Assembly (NCBI GenBank): GCA_030998225.1
Contig: JAPYXD010000555.1
Span: forward strand, 2,356,001 to 2,420,000
Length of the DNA stretch: 64,000 bases
From: Diplolepis rosae
Lineage: Eukaryota; Arthropoda; Insecta; Hymenoptera; Diplolepididae
Reading direction: 5' to 3'
Positions within the stretch are counted from its first letter, which is position 1. Each line of letters opens with the position of its first letter. Position numbers and translations under genes: made by a program. The notes under the pieces are model-generated. The model did no database searches and was not told the DNA's origin. It saw only the letters and a program-made list of their open reading frames with translations. Shown in pieces: positions 56,505 through 64,000 of the stretch.

Positions 56505-57359
56505 CTGCTGTGCAAAAGTCGCCGGGCACTTGATTTTAACCATTCACGAAAAAGCTTCTAATTTATAAAATACCTAACAATGAATTTTTTTCTTAGAATA
56601 ACATGGAAAGCAAATACAAAATTCTGCATTTAATGACCCCAAAACGAATTTTTTTAGTCCATTATTAACGAAAGTATTGCTAAAAAAAGGAAAAATTGAA
56701 AGCTTTATTAAATGTTGAAAAACTCTTGAAACAATGAAGATTTTTTAACTTTTCTTAGCTTGTTACGAAGGTAAATTTACTCAGATTTTGGCTGCATTCA
56801 AGAAAAAATTATTACAATTTACTTGTTATATTACTGACATTCTACTTAAATCTCATTTTAAAATAAGTTAAGAAAAGTTCTAAAATATTCATTATTTCAA
56901 GAGTCATTCAAAATTTAAAAAAGCTTTAAATTTTTTCTTTTTTTGCCAATATTTTCATTAATAATGGACTAAAATATTTCGTTTTGGGGTCATTAAGGGC
57001 ATGTGATACTCAGCGAATTAGCGAAAATGATTGATTTTAGGTCTCTACATGTTTGTGTCCAAAAATATATAAAATTTTCTTTTCAAAATTTGCGAAATAG
57101 TAAAGAAGATAAAAGCAGACGTAGATAGACTACTTTTGGTTTAATAAATGAAAAAAAGTTCAATTTTCGCCAAAATAAAAATGTACTTTTCATTATCCAA
57201 ACCAAAATTAGTCTATCCTCGTCTGATTTTACCTTCTCTATCATTTTCAAAATTTTGGAAACAAAATTTCATATATTCTTGACGTTGACATAAAGAAGCA
57301 TTAGAACCTTTTATGTGAATGCTTAAAAAAAAGTTTCCGGCGAATTTTGCTCAGCAATG
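56505..57359. mobile_element. Fold-back (CTGCTGTGCAAAAGTCGCCG) carrying family A
   Basis: CTGCTGTGCAAAAGTCGCCG at the left and CCGGCGAATTTTGCTCAGCA at the right are inverse. The inner arms AATGACCCCAAAACGAATTT / TTTCGTTTTGGGGTCATT and beyond pair over about 130 bp. The right arm is split at its own TTAA by family A. Confidence 0.75.
56993..57290. mobile_element. TTAA family A copy in intron 2
   Basis: TTAAGGGCATGTGATACTCA at 56993. The arms with GACGTAGATAGACTACTTTT and TTAGTCTATCCTCGTCTGAT are inverted. The right end is decayed and lacks a clear TTAA. Confidence 0.75.
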
Positions 57360-57518
57360 TCTATCTTTCTTTAACTTTTGAATTTGACACAAAAATAAAT
57401 TCATGATTTTTCTTCTTGCTTGAATTTTGAAACTCTTTCGTATTGCAATTATAAAAATCTACTATGGAAAGGAGAGAGAAAGCTAAGGAAGAATATTATC
57501 GATTTATGTTTCCGGTAG

Positions 57519-57808
57519 ATTTGGAACCCCCAAAACGTGTTAGTGGGATACCTGACGACGGGATAGTGTCCTGTGTCACAGCCGTCGGTTGTCTAAGGTC
57601 GCCACCGATATCCAGCATAATCGCCGATGTTAAGAATGCTAAAAGTTCACAAGCTCAACAACATAGGTGCCCACCAAAAGGGAACGGACCTCCACCTGGT
57701 CCTGCTACATCTTCGTCGTATGATGACCTCATTCACTTACCTAGACCTCTCAACGAAGATGCAGTCCTTAAATGTCTTCAAGCTCGTTTCTGTGCCAAGC
57801 AATATCAT
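57519..57808 (+). CDS. Myosin-like gene, coding exon 3 (start of motor domain)
   Basis: Acceptor CCGGTAG|AT and donor CAT|GTAAGT. The G left from exon 2 plus AT gives Asp, then LEPPKRVSGIPDDGIVSC, VTAVGCLRSPPISSIIADVK, a Gln/Pro-rich stretch, and finally SSYDDLIHLPRPLNEDAVLK, CLQARFCAKQYH. The last block matches the opening of myosin heads (a D-D-L, then L..L-x-E-x-x-V-L-x-x-L-x-x-R-F pattern, which is followed in the family by the Y-T-x-x-G segment leading to the ATP loop). The exon ends in phase 0 exactly where that segment should start, so the rest of the head lies beyond the window. A long N-terminal extension with coiled coil before the head suggests an insect unconventional myosin such as Dachs; this class call is inference. 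Bases before 57519 read in frame but are intron. Confidence 0.75.
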
Positions 57809-58087
57809 GTAAGTAATTCTTTACTCATTATTTTAATACAGTACACACAGGGCCGGCTCTACCATATAGGCAAAATAGGCAACCGCCTAGGACGGAAAAA
57901 TTTAGGGGGTGGCAAAGTCGGGGTGAAATTTTAATTTTTATAACGAGTAGTGAAGAATGTGTAGTTGATTATATTTTTCCAAATGTGCAATGACTTAATT
58001 TTATGTTACAATTCTATAAGAGAGGTTAAAAAATTGTGTGGATTTAACTGGAAAATCTTTATTTTTATTGATTTCATCGTGAAAATA

Positions 58088-58493
58088 CAGGGTTTTCCAA
58101 TTAGAGGTTTCATATTGAATAGCCCGCTATTTTGGCAGCTGTCATAATAAGAGGTGTCATTTTTTGACAGACGACAACTAAAAACTATTGCGCTATCGAA
58201 CCACGATTAATGAAGTTTTATGGCGCAACCACCGGTATTTTGCCTGGAAAGTTTCCAGGCCGAGTGATTTCTCGTAACGGCGATTACAACTGGCTGCCAA
58301 GATCATGCGATTTAATACCTCTAGACTTTTTTCTTCGGGGTTACGTGAAAGATAAGGTTGATGCTGATGCTCCACAGTCAATTCAAGAACTCAAAGAGAA
58401 GATTCGTCCCGTTATTGACGAAATAGAGCCCCAAATGTGCGAAAATGTGATGGAAAATTTCTTTAAAATGAAACCTCTAATTGGAAAATCCTT
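58088..58493 (+). mobile_element. Deleted Tc1/mariner-type copy
   Basis: The ends CAGGGTTTTCCAATTAGAGG and CCTCTAATTGGAAAATCCTT are inverse, flanked by TA (58086-58087, 58494-58495). The intact hAT copy at 44552 (GAAAATATAACTCC) shows the single-TA empty site. Confidence 0.92.
58228..58470 (+). pseudogene. Transposase C-terminal remnant (Tc1/mariner superfamily)
   Basis: The frame reads KFPGRVISRNGDYNWLPRSC, DLIPLDFFLRGYVKDKVDAD, APQSIQELKEKIRPVIDEIE and ends QMCENVMENFFKM. It is the last third of the DDE/D domain including the third acidic residue region (SCDLIPLDFF). Everything upstream of it is deleted, so the element is non-autonomous. Residues differ from those of the 6829 copy, so they come from different families of the same group. 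Confidence 0.88.
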
Positions 58494-58664
58494 TATAACT
58501 CTAGATTTCTTAATATAGAGATAGATTAATCTATCTCTAGACTGAAGGGGCGTAAATATTTATTCTGCCTAGGGTGCTAAATTTTCTTAAGCCAGCCCTG
58601 GGTACACTAATAGAAAAGGTTCGGGAATTTTACCTATTCGGTTGTGAATTTATAATAGTATTTA

Positions 58665-59420
58665 GGGTAAATGTGCCAATTACTGCGGATCGAAAATCAA
58701 GACGGCTTTTAAAGTTAAAAAAAAAGATTTTGAGATGAAAAAGTCGTCGCGAATTAATTTTTAAAGCAGTATTTGGTATTAAGTAAGTATCATGCAGTCC
58801 TTAAACCCTGAAAAGAAACCAGATTTACTTAAAAAATGCGAATCTAAAAAAATGTTCCATGTAGGTATTACTGCGGGTTTGCATGAATTACTGCGCACCA
58901 ATTACTGCGGAATCGCCAATTACTGCGCTCCAACTACTGCGGAAACCCAAATTTCTGCGCGCGTAATACTGCGATATTATTTTGAGTGAACTTACAATTA
59001 ATTTAGGAGTGTTGAACATTTTATTTAATCTCAATTATAAAAAGTAAATACGACGAACCATTCTTAACAAATTAAGATTAATAATTTTATTAATTTTATT
59101 TAATTTAACTTAAAATTATATCACTTGAGTTCCTCTTGCATCTTTAGCAACGATTAAGGAGTGTTGAACATTTTATTTAAACTAAATTATAAAAAGTGAA
59201 CATGAAGCATTTTTAACAAATTAAGATTAAATAATATTATAACTCTTATTTAATTTACCTTAAAATTATATTACTTGACTTCCTCTTGCCTCATTAGCAA
59301 CGATTTTGGAGTTTTCAACATTTTGTTTAATCTCAATTACAAAAAGTAAGCATAACGAAGCATTTGTAATAGATTGAAAGGTTATGCAGTGCCGCCTGAC
59401 AGATCGCAGTAATTCATACA
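58665..59420. repeat. Element with AATTACTGCG repeats and inverted ends
   Basis: GCCAATTACTGCGGATCGA at 58676 is inverted as GATCGCAGTAATTCA at 59402. Between 58866 and 58975 the unit (A/T)AATTACTGCG(G/C) recurs seven times with different spacers. The interior right part is the tandem repeat at 59004-59380. No coding frame. Confidence 0.55.
59004..59380. repeat. Tandem repeat, period about 151 bases, 2.5 copies
   Basis: GGAGTGTTGAACATTTTATT begins at 59006 and 59158, and a third, more changed copy (GGAGTTTTCAACATTTTGTT) at 59308. Each unit ends CTTCCTCTTGC(A/C)TC, then TTAGCAACGATT. Confidence 0.85.
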
Positions 59421-60932
59421 CCTATGAAAATCATGTACCAAATACTGTTTTGGTATAAAAATGATTAAAAAACGTATTTTTTGTTATTTTGCATAAATAT
59501 TTAGAAAAATAAGATATTTACTTTGCAAAAAATAATATCACAATAAATATTTTATTTTCAGAAAAGGAATTATAACAAGTTTTTCAGAACGTGTTCATGA
59601 CCTGTCAACAAATCTAAGCATTAAAACTATGGGAATCGGGAACATGAGAGTTTCAAATTGCAATCAATTAGCTACAAATATCTTAACTATTGATAATTCG
59701 TTGATACTTATTATGCTTGGATTAGAAATTAATTGTTTTTAATTGTTCTGTAAAGTTTTATATCTTCAAAACATTAAATTAAAACATCCCATATTGCTGT
59801 ATCTATTCCAGCAATAAATTAAGGTTAAATTAATCATAAATATGGTTGCAACGACCATTCCTTTCTATCAGTGTAGATAATTGAATAAGAATAGTAATTT
59901 CCAATTATTCTATTATACATTCCACTTACTCTTCAAGACTCTTATAATATAATAAATATGGTTTTCAGATAAATGAAAGGGTTGAAGTGAATGACATATT
60001 AGAATAATTATAACTGAACTCCACAACAAACTATAATTATTAAATATATAATAATAATAGTTTGAATAAATAATTATAAAAGAATATCGAACTAAATCTA
60101 TTATTACCGAAGTACGAAGAATGTTTTTTGAATGCAAAAGTTCGAGTTATCAGATCAGTCTGTTTGTAACGAAAAGGAAAAATAAGGTTTAAAATTTGGA
60201 AGGGTATAATGAGGATGAAAACACGTGATTATAATGTTGCACATTGGGTATTATGAAAAGGTTATAAGAAGCCGATTTTGCGAGTACGCAGGCAGTTAAG
60301 CAGTAATATGGTCCTGGTAATAAGTCTGATCTCGGGAAGTGGAGGTCTGCAGGGCATCCAGAGCCCGGTTTAGCGGCGCTTCAGGCTCTTCTCTGCGCTC
60401 TCTTGGAATGCAAACGGAGCAAAGCAACACTAGGAGGGTTTAACTCGTATTCACACGCACACATTCTTCCTGGACCCTTAGGGCAGACTCACTGCAGGCG
60501 ATGTATGCAATGACGCAAACACGTTCCGTCCGAGCGTGCACGCGGTTTGCCATTAACTCACCCCTCCCCCCTGACCCCACCTCTTTACTGCTGAATCGCC
60601 CTCTTGTTACCTCTCACTCCTTCATATTCTTTCCATTTGCCTCTTCAGCTTCCTCTTTCTTTCTTTACCTCTCACACTCTACGCCTCTTTTCCCTTTATT
60701 ATTCTCCCAACTTCCCCTCCCACTTTTCATCCTTATTTTCTAATTCTTATATTTTCGGCTATTTTTTTACTACTTACTTTTCTAAGCTTTTCGTATTTTC
60801 ATTTTTTATATGCTTTTACATTCATTCTTGAGATATCAATTCTTGCAATAATTAAAGAATATTAGAAATATTTTTAAAATTATTTCTTTGAGTAGAGATT
60901 TCGTTATTAAAACTAGAAGTTGATTTATTGCC
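59421..60932. other. Unique DNA, probably intronic; no exon recognised
   Basis: AT-rich to 60260. 60280-60600 is GC-richer (GGTCTGCAGGGCATCCAGAG) and is followed by a pyrimidine tract (60600-60780). No frame continues the myosin head in phase 0. Confidence 0.45.
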
Positions 60933-60959
60933 TTAAGGGAATGTGATACTTGAAGAAAG

Positions 60960-61764
60960 TACTTTCTAAATTTGAACCAGTGAACGGCCACTGATTCGCA
61001 GTGACTATTCACTGATGGCAGCAGCTGTAAGTCTTTCACTGAGAATCAGTGAAATAGATTGAACTCACTTATTGAATCAGTGAAAGCTGAAACTCGTTTT
61101 TTCGCTACAGCTAACAGTAGCGCAATGTAGTATATTGCGCTACAGAGGAATGAAATGTAAAAATCGTACTGCGCATGCGCCTATAGCCATGCAACGGAGC
61201 ACAATCTTCTTCTTCGTACAGCGTTAGCACCTTACTGGCAAAGCCTTGTACATTTGAACAGCGCATGCGTCTTTTAAAATCCATTACTACTACACAAGAT
61301 CGATAAAATCAAAATGGCCGGGACTAGTCGTGACATATCAAGTGTAATGACTAGCGCCGCAAACAACTACAATACTAGATTAGATTTGAGTGTCGCATAA
61401 AAACTTGTATACGCACCGGAATCACATAAAATAGAATACCTGCCAATGCACACAATTCGGGAAATTACGAGACACGCGACAATGCTCGCAGGACTGATCG
61501 CGTTTCGGCTTCGACCTCCTGCGAGCATTGTCGCTCGTCGCGCAATAACCCTCATTGTGCGCCTAGGCACGTAATATACTATTTAAAGGACGATAAATCA
61601 GTAAATTGTAGATGAAAGTTTTGAATTCGCGAATTCAAAAGTTATGTTCACGCGACGCGTTCACTGATTCCTCGGGGAAATCAAAGCAGGGCACTGATTC
61701 ATCAGTTGATATATTTTCACTGATATAATCAGTGACTATTTCACTGATTCAGGTTTAGAGAGTA
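60960..61764. mobile_element. CAGTGA fold-back (family H), TA target, with repeat G inside
   Basis: TACTTTCTAAATTTGAACCA at the left and TGATTCAGGTTTAGAGAGTA at the right are inverse, with TA at both ends. Strong similarity to 52948-53396 on both sides of the G insertion. Confidence 0.82.
61086..61584. repeat. Repeat G, copy 2
   Basis: Same order of blocks as 11773-12335: GAAACTCGTTTTTTCGCTAC, CTGCGCATGCGC, CGTACAGCGTTAGCACC, AAAATGGCCGGGACTAGTCG, then the hairpin GCGACAATGCTCGCAGGA / TCCTGCGAGCATTGTCGC and GCGCCTAGGCACGTAATATA. Lacks the internal duplication of copy 1. Confidence 0.75.
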
Positions 61765-62232
61765 ACAAGTTCAAGTGAAGAATTTGGTCCAGTTTGTACA
61801 TTTTTGTGTCCAAAATACATAAGATTTTGTTTGGGAAATAGAGAAGATGAAAATGAAAGTAGAAAGACTACTTTTGGTTTTGACAATGAAAACAAATTTC
61901 CCGATATATTTTGCTAAAACTGAAATTTTTTTCAATTTTGAAACCAAAATTAGTCTATCTACGTCTGATTTTATCTTCTCTACCATTTCCCAAATTTTGA
62001 ACAGAAAATTTTATGTACTTTAGACACAAACATGTAGAAATCTAAAATCAATAAAATTTGATAATTAACTAAGTATCAAATGCCCTTAAGGCCATGGATC
62101 AATCGGACCACGTGACTAAATTATACATTTATTGGGTAATTTATGGGCACATATTAGGTGCGCAACTAAGTTCCCGCTGTTTTTTTTTTTTATGAAAATG
62201 CAATTTTATTGTGAAAAAATGGTTACAAATGA

Positions 62233-62830
62233 ATCATTCAGAGTATTGCACATCGTTAGCTACAACTTTTGCCCATCTTGCTGGTAGAGCTCGAATACCG
62301 TTACGTTAAAAGTGTTCATCTTTTGAGGCTATCCACGAATCAAGCCATTTTTCAATGTCTTCATATGAGCGGAACTGTTGATCAGCCAGACCATGTGCCA
62401 TCGACCGTAACAAGTAATAATCGGACGGCTCAAAATCTAGGGAATATGATGGGTGGGGTAGGACTTCCCATTTGAGCGTTTTCAGGTAGATTTTAACGGG
62501 TTTTGCAACGTCAAGCCAAGCGTTTTCATGACGTAGAATCACTTTCTCATGCCTCTGCTCGTATTGTGGCCGTTTTTCGCGCAGCGCTCGGCTCAAACGC
62601 ATCAATTGCGTTCGATACCGTTCCCCAGTTATGGTTCTTTCACTTAAAGCAGCATTTCTGTAAACTTTTTGGAGCTCTCGATCCGCTTCAGCCGCCGTTT
62701 TCTTCGAATGAAAGAAGAAAATCAACACTTCCCGCAAATGACGATTATTTGGCACACAATCAGACGTCTCCACACAGCCAAAAGTATATGACGCCAAAAC
62801 AGGGCCGAATTTACCGATGAGGGTGCCCAT
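62233..62830 (-). pseudogene. Mariner transposase, internally deleted and mutated
   Basis: Minus-strand frame: PNNRHLREVLIFFFHSKKTA, AEADRELQKVYRNAALSER is the start of the helix-turn-helix domain. It then jumps directly to TITGERYRTQLMRLSRALRE, so the second half of the DNA-binding part and the first catalytic Asp are lost. ILRHENAW stands where mariners have HDNARPH, so the second catalytic Asp is Glu. YSLDFEPSDYYLLRSMAHGL keeps the third. At 62303 a stop (TAA) interrupts IASKDEHF; the same frame resumes with RNGIRALPARWAKVVAND to the natural end. Not active. Confidence 0.9.
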
Positions 62831-62985
62831 AGTATAAGAGAGCTAGATTTTTTGGTTTTTAAATATTGAAAATTAATATTTAAGAATTTTGAAGAAAAAT
62901 GCACATGAACCCTCATTTTTGCCGCCCTCTTTGAGGCGCCGCTCTGGGTAGCTGCCCATGTTGCCCTTGTGTAAATTCGCCCCTG
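62800..62985. mobile_element. hAT-like MITE (CAGGGSCGAATTTAC)
   Basis: The ends CAGGGCCGAATTTACCG and TGTAAATTCGCCCCTG are inverse. Flanks CGCCAAAA (62792-62799) and CGCTAAAA (62986-62993) are an 8-base duplication with one difference. Inner GGGTGCCCATAG and CTACCC-GGGCAGC blocks. 186 bp, inserted in the mariner. Confidence 0.85.
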
Positions 62986-63285
62986 CGCTAAAAAAAATCA
63001 CTAATGTGTCAAAACGGCACCTAATAACAAAAGACAATAATGCACGTCTATTAACTTCTTTTTAGTAAAAATTTTGAAAAATATTCAAAAACTTATCGAG
63101 AATTACAGTTGACTGTTAAATGTTTTGCAAAATTTTCACTCAAACGAACTTGACAGACGTTCATTATCGTTTTCTGTTGTATTTTCCAAATTTCCAGGAA
63201 GATATTTTGTAAAATAAAAAAGTTATCTTACACGAAATTTTAGAGAGGAATTTGATCACGTGATTTGGTTGATCCATGGTCTTAA

Positions 63286-64000
63286 TTAGATACCTAGTGG
63301 ATTTCAACTTGAATTTTTGTTAGGCTACGTATGAAAAAGAATTTAAATCAAATAGTCAATCATAAGATTAAATTATTATGTGTTTTATATCAAATTATCT
63401 ATATATCGACCACTCCCGTCCTCTAAAGGTTAATTTCACTCAGTGATGTTTAAAAATAATTTTGTTGGGTGTCTTATTACTAGTTGCTAAATTAGTTAAT
63501 TTTTATTGATTTCTCAGTGATTGTGACTCGATGAACAGTTTTATAAGATAGAATTTCACTGAATGGAATGAGTAAAAAGCATCAATTGAAAATATAAGAG
63601 TATTATGACGAGTGAAAAAGAGTAATATTTATTCCAGGAATGGTTATAAATTTTGCGTAAAATTGTATTGCTGAGAAGGATTGGGTAAATACGAATGGCT
63701 TACTATATAGGAAGTTCCTACTGAAAAACATAACAAATGTTTGTGTCTCACTAAAACATATGTTACCACTGAAGATTTATTTCCATCAATTAATTTCCAA
63801 GTTTTTGATCAAAATTCATGCTAAACAACATTATTATTACATTGTACTAGTTATATTTGATGAACAATGTAATTTAACTCTGTTTAATTTTGGGATTTCA
63901 ATAAATTACCGCTTTCATTGTTTTTGACTTTTTCAGACAATAATTGAGGCGCTGAATCGAATAAGGAAATATATAATTTTTTAGTTTGAGCACAAATTAC
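63286..64000. other. AT-rich DNA, no exon recognised
   Basis: A weak CAGTGA-like patch lies at 63437-63560. GACTTTTTCAG at 63928-63938 is a good acceptor sequence, but the frame after it does not resemble a myosin head. Confidence 0.45.

Larger units (their letters stand above)
57848..58600. mobile_element. hAT-like MITE (CAGGGCCGGC), copy 2, with nested mariner
   Basis: Flanks AGTACACA (57840-57847) and GGTACACT (58601-58608) are an imperfect 8-base duplication. The ends CAGGGCCGGCTCTACC and CTTAAGCCAGCCCTG are inverse. The body matches 44226-44657 except for the insertion at 58088-58493 and a gap near 57950. Lies 39 bases after exon 3. Confidence 0.9.
60933..62089. mobile_element. TTAA family A copy split by CAGTGA fold-back and repeat G
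   Basis: TTAAGGGAATGTGATACTTG at 60933 and AAGTATCAAATGCCCTTAA at 62089. The break point at 60960 is only about 25 bases from the left end. The right TTAA starts the family B copy that follows. Confidence 0.85.
62154..63024 (-). mobile_element. Internally deleted mariner transposon
   Basis: The left end TTAGGTGCGCAACTAAGTTC is flanked by TA (62152-62153). The right end GGCACCTAA is followed by TA (63025-63026). Carries a transposase pseudogene on the minus strand and, near its 5' end, a small hAT-like MITE. Confidence 0.85.
62086..63285. mobile_element. TTAA family B copy split by a mariner
   Basis: TTAAGGCCATGGATCAATCG at 62086; right end GATTTGGTTGATCCATGGTC TTAA at 63285. The mariner at 62154-63024 interrupts it. 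Confidence 0.85.

Noticed and set aside
60501..60831. Leu/Ser/Pro-rich frames in a pyrimidine tract
   Set aside because: Low-complexity translation of a CT-rich tract; frames open on one strand only because stop codons are purine-containing.
63939..63986. Possible next myosin exon after GACTTTTTCAG
   Set aside because: In phase 0 it reads TIIEALNRIRKYIIF and stops; this is not the start of a myosin head and there is no donor.

Overview
This is AT-rich animal nuclear DNA, almost certainly from an insect. The signs are spliced exons with GT..AG borders, a typical eukaryotic tRNA-Gly(CCC), Tc1/mariner, hAT-like, piggyBac-like and Penelope-like elements, and very long introns. A hymenopteran is possible from the general look of the repeats, but the window alone does not settle this.

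One host protein gene is supported. Three plus-strand exons (31326-31416, 55190-55531, 57519-57808) join in phase into an open frame of exactly 241 codons. The frame starts with an ATG that follows an in-frame stop. It encodes an N-terminal coiled coil, a Pro/Ser/Thr-rich linker and the first residues of a myosin-type motor domain, and it continues beyond the window. An unconventional, perhaps Dachs-like, myosin is the best guess. Its first coding intron is about 23.8 kb and is filled with transposons. The only other host gene seen is the tRNA at 4750-4820.

Most of the rest is a palaeontology of short transposons, nearly all built as fold-backs (long inverted arms, no complete gene). Several groups are recognisable. 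(1) TTAA-flanked families: A (GGGCATGTGATACT), B (GGCCATGGATCAA), C (GGTAGTTTTCATCC), D, E, F, J and M, plus TTAA|CCCTT elements that look like ordinary piggyBac MITEs. (2) TA-flanked fold-backs starting CAC(G/T/A/C)GA or CACTGTTA, GGGGAGAAGCGG and CCCAGGTG. (3) The CAGTGA-rich fold-back family. (4) hAT-like elements with 8-bp duplications (CAGGGCCGGC, AGGGTTACCA, TAGGGTGAATCG). (5) Internally deleted Tc1/mariner copies. (6) A Penelope-like element with a GIY-YIG domain, and several inverted pairs of hammerhead-ribozyme-like motifs.

Layout: 1-2.4 kb Penelope remnant with a hammerhead; 2.5-7.5 kb TTAA fold-backs, tRNA and a mariner nested in a MITE; 8-14.6 kb nested fold-backs; 15-25.6 kb C-family and piggyBac MITEs in otherwise plain DNA; 26.7-30.1 kb a nest at least four levels deep; 30.3-31.4 kb probable 5' region and first coding exon; 31.4-55.2 kb intron 1; 55.2-57.8 kb exons 2 and 3; 57.8-63.3 kb further intron with nested hAT, mariner and TTAA elements; then plain DNA to the end. 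TTAA elements repeatedly stand end to end and share a single TTAA, which is the most unusual structural feature of the window.
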